Assembly (NCBI GenBank): GCA_017501525.1
Contig: JAFVWT010000008.1
Location: forward strand, 1-64,000
Source: Bacteroidales bacterium
GTDB taxonomy: Bacteria; Bacteroidota; Bacteroidia; Bacteroidales; UBA932
DNA length: 64,000 nucleotides
Reading direction: 5' to 3'
Both the position numbers and the translations under genes were made by a program. The notes under the pieces were generated by a model. That model was not told the origin of the DNA. It did no database searches and was given only the letters and a program-made list of their open reading frames with translations. Position 1 is the first letter of the stretch. Each line of letters starts with the position of its first letter. This document shows positions 57,335 through 64,000 of this stretch, piece after piece.

Positions 57335-60325
57335 TTACCAGAATCCGGAAAATGCCCCCTCATTATAGAAACTGTGACCATCTGCCTGCTTTATATAGTA
57401 GAAATCCTTATTCTCCGAAAAACGGAATTCCATCCCCTTTAGTCCGGAAACGACTTCAGTAGTCATTGGATTATACAAATAGCTTCTTGGAACCAGATAA
57501 TCCCATATATCGAACTGAGAAACATATCCCTCCTGATGTACCACATTTCTGGCAAAAACAACTGGTGAATTTCCCGTGCCCGCCACCAAGTTCGCAGAAA
57601 GATATGCAGATTCGGGATAACACAAAATTCTGGCTCCTTTCAATGCTGAATATGATCCGGTAGCAAAAGAAGAGACCCTTGAATCCCACTTTGAATTCAT
57701 GGAATATACTATTCTAATATCTTGTCCGCCATCAACAAGTTCCTCTGTTCCATCTTGTTCCAATCCTATAAGATACTCCATATACTTATAAACAGCGATA
57801 GTTATCGGTTCCGAGGAATATGTCAGTGAATTATCAAATCCCTCTATAGTATAAACCCCATTAGCATTCCCTTTTGCGGTAATCACTCCTTCTGAAGTTA
57901 TACTGATATCATTAGTCAGATTCCCTTGAGGATCCTTAACACTCCACACCACAGAGGTATTCGGAGCTGTCTCTACAGTCATAGACAAATTCTTTGGAAT
58001 AGTATTGACCACTACAGAAGAGTATCCTGAAGTATTCAAAAGCTTATTTTCCTGGTCATTCAAAGTGAGAGATACTGCAGGATATACATTCACATCCACT
58101 TCATCGTAAACAGAGGGATAACCTTCAAGGGAAACTCGCAATCGGGTCGTAAATGAGCCATTTGGAATCTTACCTGTAACAACTCCATTCTCATCCACAT
58201 CTGCATAATAAGAGCCCCTTACCATCTCCCATTTCAAAGGAAATCTTCCGCATGGAATAGTTCTGACATTTACCTTTACACCATATCCCTGATATGTGTT
58301 GACAACTTTATTTGTTATCTCCAATGAAGGCTTTTCTACATTCAGGGTAACCGTATCATATGCTCCTGTCAAAGAACGGACCATCACTCTAACCTTTCCG
58401 ACCTGCTCAAAAGTAATATAACCATCACTTGTCATAGTAGCTATTTTCGGATCCTGGCTGCTCCAGAGATAATCAACATCGTGAGGTTCCAATCTCGACA
58501 CCTTTAACTTGACTCTATCCCGCAGATAATAGGCTTTCTGAATACTTGCCCTATCTATTTCAATATGCCCATAACTTGCATCAAACTCATTTATATGAAC
58601 AACATTATTTAACGAAGAGACCAACTTGTATCTTCCGAAGACCCCTCCTTTAGGATCTCCGTCTGTCCAAGATTTGAGAACAATACTATCACCGCTAACC
58701 CACACCTTTGACTGATCTCCAGACAAGGTCTGAAGAGTAAATGAAGGGAATCCCTCAGGATCAGACCTCCAGGTCAAACTGAATGGAGAGCTATACGAAG
58801 CATAAAGAACATCAGGAACAGGGTCCAGAATAAAGTCCTTGTCCATAACATTGATAGTGGCATATGCAGTTAGTCCTCCCTCCTGAGTGGTTGCAATTAT
58901 ATTACACGTACCGACTGATACGCCCTTGACTAATCCACTTGAAAATACACGCGCTATTGAGGTATTGTCACTTCTCCATATGACTGACTTATTAACAGCA
59001 TCTTCAGGGAGAATCACAGCCTCCAGTTGTACCGCATCCAAATGGTACATATTGACCACAGACGGGGAGATATATAACTGTTCGGGAACCCTATATGTAT
59101 CCACCTCAATCTGACACTCTGCCATGATATTTGTACCATCCGTAGTAGTGGCAGTCACCTTGCATTTCCCATTTGACACAGAATGAACCATTCCTTGAGA
59201 ATTGACTACAGCCACACTGCTATCGGTACTATGCCAAGACAAATCTGTGTGCTCCGCTGAGAGTGGCACAATCCTGGGAACAATCTGCAATGAATCTCCC
59301 AGATTCTTAAACTTATATTCAGATGGGATTAAAGCGAGGTTCTGCACCAAATCTTTCATACCAGAGACATCTATTCTCCATGAGTCCTCATTGATTCCAT
59401 CCCCGATAAACCTTGTGGTGCATACATACATTGTATTTCTAAGTATATCGAAGTTATCCAGTTGAGCTCCATCGTGGATATAATAACGGTAAATCAAATT
59501 CTCATCATAGTGGGACGAACTTCTGTAATCGACAACTATCTCCACATAGGTACACAGGTCCGCATACTCCTGGGGCGGGATATGGCTTTGCTCCTGATTA
59601 TTACCATCCAATAAATCTCCCTGCGCATTTTCCAACATATAGAAATCTACTCCGGCGGTAAAAAGGCCATTGAGATCACTTCCTGAATATGACTCCCCCA
59701 CCGGCAATATATCCTCCTGAGAGCAAGCCTTACCGGCACTAAAATATAGAACATTTTTATTAAGGTTTCTTAGCCTTACCTCCTTTATATCAAATTTTGT
59801 AACACTTTCGTCCAGCCCCGTAGTATCCACAATAAGTCTGAAACGCGACACAAGTCTTACCAGAGGAATCTCAATTTTGGCATCAGGGATTGCTCTAATA
59901 CGTCCGATACTCGAAGACATAGCCATAGAACCATCAGAATTTATCACATCCCTCTTGTCAGAAATAGAAAATGAAAGTTTACGCAACCCATCCTCCGTAC
60001 TTATTGACGGATGTTCCGTCAAATTGCCTACATTAGCCAAAGCGTAGACAGAATAATCAAGATTCATAAAGACCTCCATTCCCACCTGACGGCTTGGATA
60101 TTCAACATACTTTGCAAATGACAACATTCCATTACAGTCATAGAAGAGTATGTTTATATCGGAAATCGCATCCTGTTCCACGACCGGAGCTGCTTTGGTT
60201 TCTCCTTGCTGACAAACATTTAAGACAACAAAAACCTCATCTTTGGTAGGTTGCTCGTATGCAACCTTGTTACAGGAGCACACGAGCAGTAAGATACATA
60301 TAATACAATGTAAATTGATTCTCAT
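57335..60325 (-). CDS. Large pilus-associated lipoprotein with Ig-like (BIG2) domains
   Basis: A 996-residue secreted lipoprotein (lipobox ILLLVCSC). The N-terminal third resembles Mfa2/FimB-type and DUF4906 pilus proteins (DAISDINILFYDCNGML, ALANVGNL, IPLVRLVSRFRLIVD), a beta-sandwich fold related to the fimbrillin of the upstream gene. Then come at least two bacterial Ig-like BIG2 domains (about 345-420 and 430-505; AVVNSQGMVHSVSNGKCKVTA and IARVFSSGLVKGVSVG) and further beta-rich repeats to the C-terminus. It is probably a tip or anchor protein of a type V pilus. The start at 60325 places the signal peptide first; 14 extra codons are open upstream. It begins 10 bp after the fimbrillin stop. 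Confidence 0.75.
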   Translation of the reverse strand: MRINLHCIICILLLVCSCNKVAYEQPTKDEVFVVLNVCQQGETKAAPVVEQDAISDINILFYDCNGMLSFAKYVEYPSRQVGMEVFMNLDYSVYALANVGNLTEHPSISTEDGLRKLSFSISDKRDVINSDGSMAMSSSIGRIRAIPDAKIEIPLVRLVSRFRLIVDTTGLDESVTKFDIKEVRLRNLNKNVLYFSAGKACSQEDILPVGESYSGSDLNGLFTAGVDFYMLENAQGDLLDGNNQEQSHIPPQEYADLCTYVEIVVDYRSSSHYDENLIYRYYIHDGAQLDNFDILRNTMYVCTTRFIGDGINEDSWRIDVSGMKDLVQNLALIPSEYKFKNLGDSLQIVPRIVPLSAEHTDLSWHSTDSSVAVVNSQGMVHSVSNGKCKVTATTTDGTNIMAECQIEVDTYRVPEQLYISPSVVNMYHLDAVQLEAVILPEDAVNKSVIWRSDNTSIARVFSSGLVKGVSVGTCNIIATTQEGGLTAYATINVMDKDFILDPVPDVLYASYSSPFSLTWRSDPEGFPSFTLQTLSGDQSKVWVSGDSIVLKSWTDGDPKGGVFGRYKLVSSLNNVVHINEFDASYGHIEIDRASIQKAYYLRDRVKLKVSRLEPHDVDYLWSSQDPKIATMTSDGYITFEQVGKVRVMVRSLTGAYDTVTLNVEKPSLEITNKVVNTYQGYGVKVNVRTIPCGRFPLKWEMVRGSYYADVDENGVVTGKIPNGSFTTRLRVSLEGYPSVYDEVDVNVYPAVSLTLNDQENKLLNTSGYSSVVVNTIPKNLSMTVETAPNTSVVWSVKDPQGNLTNDISITSEGVITAKGNANGVYTIEGFDNSLTYSSEPITIAVYKYMEYLIGLEQDGTEELVDGGQDIRIVYSMNSKWDSRVSSFATGSYSALKGARILCYPESAYLSANLVAGTGNSPVVFARNVVHQEGYVSQFDIWDYLVPRSYLYNPMTTEVVSGLKGMEFRFSENKDFYYIKQADGHSFYNEGAFSGFW

Positions 60326-60335
60326 AATTTCACCA

Positions 60336-61394
60336 CTAAAACTCTTTATCAAAATGTGGTACGACATTCCAGTCCTCGACAGTCAATGTCAACTCTACTG
60401 CTCCCGGTGTCAAAGGGATATTGGGATCACTGCTTCCAGGCCTGGTAACAGTTATAGAATACGAATATGTATTGTTTCTACCCACTCCATAATGGCCGTT
60501 TTCAGGAGCATATCCATAATCGGGTTGATTGATCAGAAGAGGATAATAATAGGTTGTACCATCAAGATCTGCCTGAAGGACCATTTTTGTCGAAGTGGAA
60601 ATATTTTCGGTTTCATTGGAATAGGTATAAAAATAGTGAGCCACATTATATCCTTGAGCACCTATTTCCTCCTCAATCGCATCCATCAGCAGACCCGGTT
60701 GCAAAGTACTACTTACATCGTCTTCCACTAATGCACCTTCATTCAGTATCACCGCTGACTCTGGCTGAGAGTTATCAATAAGTATCTTCTCTCCATGAGC
60801 ATTTACCAGAAATAGTTTACAATTACTTAGTGTCTTCCCTTGATAAGATGTACCTCCAAATTTTGTTTTTACTGAAGTTACAGCTACCCTTGAGACAAAA
60901 CGGGACAATGTAACAGGAATCCTGTTTGTAAGTTCAAGATTATGTTCGGTTTCCCCATACATAGTAAAACCTCCCAACACCTCACTCCTCAATAAAGTGG
61001 TAATAGTTTTGAAATCAGAGTATTTAGTAACTCCTGAAAAATCATCAACATGAGAATTTGCCACTACACATACGACCTTAGGACCGGTGGTGGATGTCAT
61101 CTGGACAGAACTCAAATCATCCCCTTGAAATCTCTGATAAGTATCCAGCTCTTTTGAATCATCACTTGATGAGTCGACATTATTAAAAATAAAGACATCC
61201 AATGTAGAAATGGCATTATCCTGTTGCTGGGTTTGCTCAAGAGTAGATTTAGTCTCAGAGACTAATTCTATTACCACTTCCGCACTCTGTTGCTGAAAAT
61301 TAATGGGATTTTCCGATTTACTGTCAATTTTGTTACAAGCACTTGCCAACAGATAAGACAAGGCAATCATTGAAATAACTGTTCTTTTTTTCAT
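60336..61394 (-). CDS. FimA/Mfa1-like major fimbrillin lipoprotein
   Basis: A 352-residue type V pilus structural subunit. The lipoprotein signal peptide ends LLASAC (Cys20). The mature protein has the fimbrillin layout: STLDVFIFNN and VVCVVANSH in the N-terminal sheet, IPVTLSRFVSRVAVTSVK in the middle, and a C-terminal YSYSITVTRPGSSDPNIPL...VEDWNVV block. Such subunits are exported as lipoproteins, proteolytically trimmed and joined by donor-strand exchange. It is the first gene of a two-gene unit with the BIG2 protein. No chaperone/usher or FimX-type integrase is nearby. Confidence 0.8.
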   Translation of the reverse strand: MKKRTVISMIALSYLLASACNKIDSKSENPINFQQQSAEVVIELVSETKSTLEQTQQQDNAISTLDVFIFNNVDSSSDDSKELDTYQRFQGDDLSSVQMTSTTGPKVVCVVANSHVDDFSGVTKYSDFKTITTLLRSEVLGGFTMYGETEHNLELTNRIPVTLSRFVSRVAVTSVKTKFGGTSYQGKTLSNCKLFLVNAHGEKILIDNSQPESAVILNEGALVEDDVSSTLQPGLLMDAIEEEIGAQGYNVAHYFYTYSNETENISTSTKMVLQADLDGTTYYYPLLINQPDYGYAPENGHYGVGRNNTYSYSITVTRPGSSDPNIPLTPGAVELTLTVEDWNVVPHFDKEF

Positions 61395-61572
61395 CTCTTT
61401 TTAATTTATACATTACGAAAATCCCGTAACGAAAAGAGAAGAAAATGTGATAATGTACATCTCTCGCCACTACTCTTCAACTCAACATTATCCAAGACTT
61501 TCAATTGCAAATTTAAAGAGAAAATATGTATTTCTCCAAAATAGAGATTCAATAAATTTACGTTTTAAACAC

Positions 61573-61580
61573 TATCTTTG
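61573..61580 (+). promoter_or_regulatory. Promoter -7 element directly before the DUF1460 gene
   Basis: TATCTTTG, an exact TAnnTTTG match, ends only 4 bp before the ATG at 61585. With initiation about six bases after the element, the transcript would begin at or next to the start codon. No clear -33 TTTG is visible. Confidence 0.5.
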
Positions 61581-61584
61581 CACA

Positions 61585-62439
61585 ATGAAAAGAATGATTA
61601 TCTTAATTTTTCTGCTTATAAGCTCAATGTCAGCTAGTAGCACAGCAACATCCGATGAAATAAAATTTGAAGAACAGGACAAAGTAATATACCACGAAAT
61701 TGTCGGAAAACTCCTTTCCATTGCACATTACGATAAAAATGAAATAATAGTAAAAGTGGCAAAAGAGTTCCTTGGGACCAAATATGTAGCAGGAACACTG
61801 GAAATTGTCCCCGAACAACTCTCTATATCCCTACAGCGGACAGATTGTATCTTATTTGTGGAAAGTTGCCTTGCCATGACACTTCAACTTAGCAATTACA
61901 ACAAGACCAAAGAAATACCGACATTTGAAGAATATTGTGATATAATACGTTCAATGCGTTATCGCAATGGGATAGTTGACGGATACTCCTCAAGAATACA
62001 CTACACCTCTGAATGGATTCTACAAAATGAAAAAGCTGGAATACTCCAGGAATACACTTCGAAAATTGGCAATCCGGCACCACAACTATTCTCCTTTATG
62101 TCTGCTCATCCCGAAAGTTACAAACAACTTAAAGACAATCCGGAGGAAACTCGAAAGATTAAGGAAGTCGAACAGAGGCTCAACAGGGAGACCAAAATAT
62201 ATACAATATCTGCATCGCAAATTGGTAATTATTCCCAAGAGATTAATGATGGAGATATTATCTGTTTTGTCAGTACAGTAAAGGGGCTTGACATCTCTCA
62301 CGTGGGGATTGCATATCACGACAACGGGAAACTGACATTCATTCACGCATCATCTAAGGCGGGGAAAGTGATAATCGAACCCAGTTCTCTAATAGAATAC
62401 ACTAAAAAACGGCATCTCCGCCTGTTACATATAATTTAG
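61585..62439 (+). CDS. Secreted DUF1460-family amidase-like protein
   Basis: A 284-residue exported protein with an N-terminal signal peptide (about 1-18). The body matches DUF1460 (an NlpC/P60-like papain-fold group with peptidoglycan amidase members): FLGTKYVAGTLE, the nucleophile region RTDCILFVESCLAM (Cys about 88), and the catalytic His in DISHVGIAYHDNG with FIHASS after it. It is expected to cleave murein peptides or similar amide bonds in the periplasm. The start at 61585 is set by signal peptide and promoter; 46 upstream codons are open but lie across the promoter. Confidence 0.82.
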   Translation: MKRMIILIFLLISSMSASSTATSDEIKFEEQDKVIYHEIVGKLLSIAHYDKNEIIVKVAKEFLGTKYVAGTLEIVPEQLSISLQRTDCILFVESCLAMTLQLSNYNKTKEIPTFEEYCDIIRSMRYRNGIVDGYSSRIHYTSEWILQNEKAGILQEYTSKIGNPAPQLFSFMSAHPESYKQLKDNPEETRKIKEVEQRLNRETKIYTISASQIGNYSQEINDGDIICFVSTVKGLDISHVGIAYHDNGKLTFIHASSKAGKVIIEPSSLIEYTKKRHLRLLHII

Positions 62440-62852
62440 GATATGGCACCAAAGTCTATATGTTCCACAACCATCATTATCTTCTGATTCCTGATCAATT
62501 TCACCCAAAGAACTCAAATAGCACGACAACCCTTATGTAACTAGGCTATAGAGAGCCCCTACAACAACAAGCCCTTCGCCAAACGACACGGTTCCTCTTT
62601 CCCGTTGTTTATCAAATTGTCCAGATTTGAGGTTACTGTAAAAGAAAACTAAATGATGTTATCAAAAAATCAGAACATACATTTGTACATTCTTGGACAA
62701 AACGTAAAAATTTAACACTTGCTATTGCTGGATTTTTTGATTTAACCTTACTTTGCAGTCAATTATTAACATTCGGGATGGCTGTGCGGGGGATTAGATG
62801 ATGTTTGTTCGATAACCTCATAGCAGGGGTCTCGAGCAAAACATATCATAAA
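62440..62852. other. 413-bp non-coding gap upstream of the Rpn gene
   Basis: No gene is supported here. Near 62740-62757 TTGATTTAACC...TTACTTTGC resembles a promoter (one mismatch to TAnnTTTG), about 100 bp before the Rpn ATG, so a leader of about 100 nt is possible. No tRNA, terminator stem or repeat was recognised. Confidence 0.5.
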
Positions 62853-63824
62853 ATGAAAAATAACAATTATTCACTAAATGCCTCAAACCGAGGACTATTA
62901 ACCCTTGACGAATTAATCCATGAACATCGCTATGTCGACCTGCTTTCTGATGTTGGCTTCAAGTATGTATTCGGTAGGCCAGCCAATAAAGAGATCTTAA
63001 TCGCTTTTCTTAATGCTGTAATTCAAGACAAGAATATAGTTGATTTACAGTATCTCAGGAATGAACATTCTCCAACAAACATTAATACTAAAAAGAGTCT
63101 GTTCGACCTCTATTGCAAGACAGATGATGGTTCCAGAATTATTGTAGAGATGCAAAAAGATGGACAAAATGCCTACATCAACAGAGCTCTTTATTACGGA
63201 ATATTGCCCATTATGGAACAAGTGGAAGCTGGGAACAAATGGTACACTTTTGACCCTGTTTACTCAATTAACATTCTCGATTTTGAATTGTTCTATAAGC
63301 ATCCGACTGACGATATACTCTCTACTTACAGATTAAAAGAACTCTATAGAAATGATGTCTTAACAGAGGATTTTACAATGATTTTTATCGAGTTACCAAA
63401 ATTCAAGAAAGAATTAAAGGAACTTGACCGCAATAATATTCTCGAAAATTTCTATTTTTGCCTAAAGTTTATCAATCAACATAAAGATTTACCCGACTCC
63501 TTGAGTCATGGCATTTTCGAGAAACTTTTCAAAGCCGCAGAAGTGGCAGCTATGACTCCCGAAGAGAAAATAAATTACTTGAAAGAGATGAATACAGAAC
63601 GAGACCGTAGAAATCAATTGGAGTACAAGTTACAGCAAGGAATTCAGCAGGGAATTCAACAGGGAATTCAGCAAGGCCTTGAAGATGGGTTAAAAAAGGG
63701 TTTGGAGCAAGGACGATTTGAGCAAAAAATTATAACTGCTAAAAAATTGAAAGATAATGGAATAACTCCAGATATAATTGCAGATTGTACTGGACTAAGT
63801 TTGGAAGAGATTGCCGCATTGTAG
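62853..63824 (+). CDS. Rpn-family PD-(D/E)XK nuclease / putative transposase
   Basis: A 323-residue protein of the PDDEXK_2 (Rpn, recombination-promoting nuclease) family. It begins with the conserved VDLLSDVGFKYVFG and has the nuclease core Asp85 (SLFDLYCKTDD) and Glu99-x-Gln101 (IIVEMQKDG), followed by INRALYYGILPIMEQ. The C-terminal third is helical with MTPEEKINYLKEM and a Gln/Gly-rich stretch made of repeated GIQQ units. Rpn proteins cut DNA and promote RecA-independent recombination; in Bacteroidetes they occur in many copies. The start is at 62853; the frame open from 62805 would need a TTG. A partial copy of the gene follows at 63896. Confidence 0.87.
   Translation: MKNNNYSLNASNRGLLTLDELIHEHRYVDLLSDVGFKYVFGRPANKEILIAFLNAVIQDKNIVDLQYLRNEHSPTNINTKKSLFDLYCKTDDGSRIIVEMQKDGQNAYINRALYYGILPIMEQVEAGNKWYTFDPVYSINILDFELFYKHPTDDILSTYRLKELYRNDVLTEDFTMIFIELPKFKKELKELDRNNILENFYFCLKFINQHKDLPDSLSHGIFEKLFKAAEVAAMTPEEKINYLKEMNTERDRRNQLEYKLQQGIQQGIQQGIQQGLEDGLKKGLEQGRFEQKIITAKKLKDNGITPDIIADCTGLSLEEIAAL
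63633..63680 (+). repeat. 12-bp in-frame tandem repeat in the Rpn gene
   Basis: Four consecutive 12-bp units (CAGCAAGGAATT, CAGCAGGGAATT, CAACAGGGAATT, CAGCAAGGCCTT) encode QQGI, QQGI, QQGI, QQGL. Copy-number changes would keep the frame and only alter the length of the helical linker. Confidence 0.85.
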
Positions 63825-63895
63825 GATACTTTTAAAACAATAACCCACGAAAGTTTCTACTATCGAGGGCTGAATGTTATTACTGGTTTTCAATA

Positions 63896-64000
63896 AAAGT
63901 TTATCAATCAACATAAAGATTTACCCGACTCCTTGAGTTATGGCATTTTCGAGAAACTTTTCAAAGCCGCAGAAGTGGCAGCTATGACTCCCGAAGAGAA
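63896..64000 (+). pseudogene. Partial second copy of the Rpn gene (internal part), running off the window
   Basis: Positions 63896-64000 repeat 63464-63568 with one difference (T at 63939 for C at 63507). The copy begins in the middle of the gene (at KFINQHKDL), has no start codon and is preceded by 71 bp of unrelated sequence with stops, so as far as the window shows it is a 5'-truncated fragment. It may continue as the 3' half of a second gene beyond 64000. Confidence 0.85.

Noticed and set aside
62440..62852. tRNA or small RNA in the gap before the Rpn gene
   Set aside because: No cloverleaf or strong closing stem could be built.

Overview
The window is chromosomal DNA from a member of the Bacteroidetes, most likely order Bacteroidales. 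The evidence is a short primary sigma factor without region 1.1, TAnnTTTG-type -7 promoter elements in front of many genes, a type V (FimA-like) pilus pair, BACON and PEGA domain proteins, a Bacteroidetes-style dihydroorotase, a 6S RNA between zapA and rny, and many lipoproteins with a Cys at the end of the signal peptide. I cannot name the genus from the sequence alone. No rRNA, CRISPR array, prophage or complete insertion sequence was seen.

Layout. 1-2 kb: a duplicated non-coding repeat next to the carbon-starvation transporter cstA. 2.2-4.3 kb: a FlK-like thioesterase gene followed by umuD and umuC (SOS mutagenesis polymerase V). 4.3-9.2 kb: a membrane-anchored TIR protein, a large BACON/PEGA surface protein and a beta-propeller-like lipoprotein. 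9.3-11.7 kb: rny, 6S RNA, zapA and a coiled-coil ZapB-like gene. 11.8-15.4 kb: a 5'-nucleotidase lipoprotein, an omega-amidase-like hydrolase and a dicarboxylate/amino-acid symporter. 15.5-18.5 kb: polyprenol-phosphate mannosyltransferase, dihydroorotase and an EamA exporter. 18.6-31 kb, all on the minus strand: tex, a ClC channel, ygiQ, argS, a Dcp-like peptidase, rpoD and a DegP-type protease. 31-33.5 kb: dnaN, a DnaQ-type exonuclease and a FAH-like protein. 33.5-37.7 kb: a flavoprotein, tRNA-Thr(CGT) and an iron-sulfur redox pair.

37.8-53.9 kb is mainly nucleotide-sugar and cell-wall metabolism: wbpB/wbpE/wbpD homologues behind an 85-bp tandem array, a group-B-like [FeFe] hydrogenase, a frameshifted long NagB/PIG-L gene, trmN6, rfbB, rfbA, ugd, nagB, two uncharacterised genes, a glutaminyl cyclase and pyrG. 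54-56.8 kb: an acyl-ACP thioesterase followed by a steroid 5-alpha-reductase homologue and an old-yellow-enzyme reductase. 56.8-57.2 kb: the RNase P RNA. 57.3-62.4 kb: a two-gene type V pilus locus and a divergent DUF1460-type amidase. The last kilobase holds an Rpn/PD-(D/E)XK nuclease gene and the start of a second, partial copy of it.

Best candidates for something new: the adjacent 5-alpha-reductase and OYE-type reductase genes (possible gut steroid or bile-acid ene reduction); the TIR-transmembrane protein paired with a BACON/PEGA surface protein; the 85-bp tandem array that overlaps the wbp operon promoter; a polytopic Fe-S protein with an internal twin-arginine motif; a dispersed GGGAAGTTCTATAAA palindrome; and the partial Rpn duplication. 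All functions are read from sequence motifs; no database search was run.
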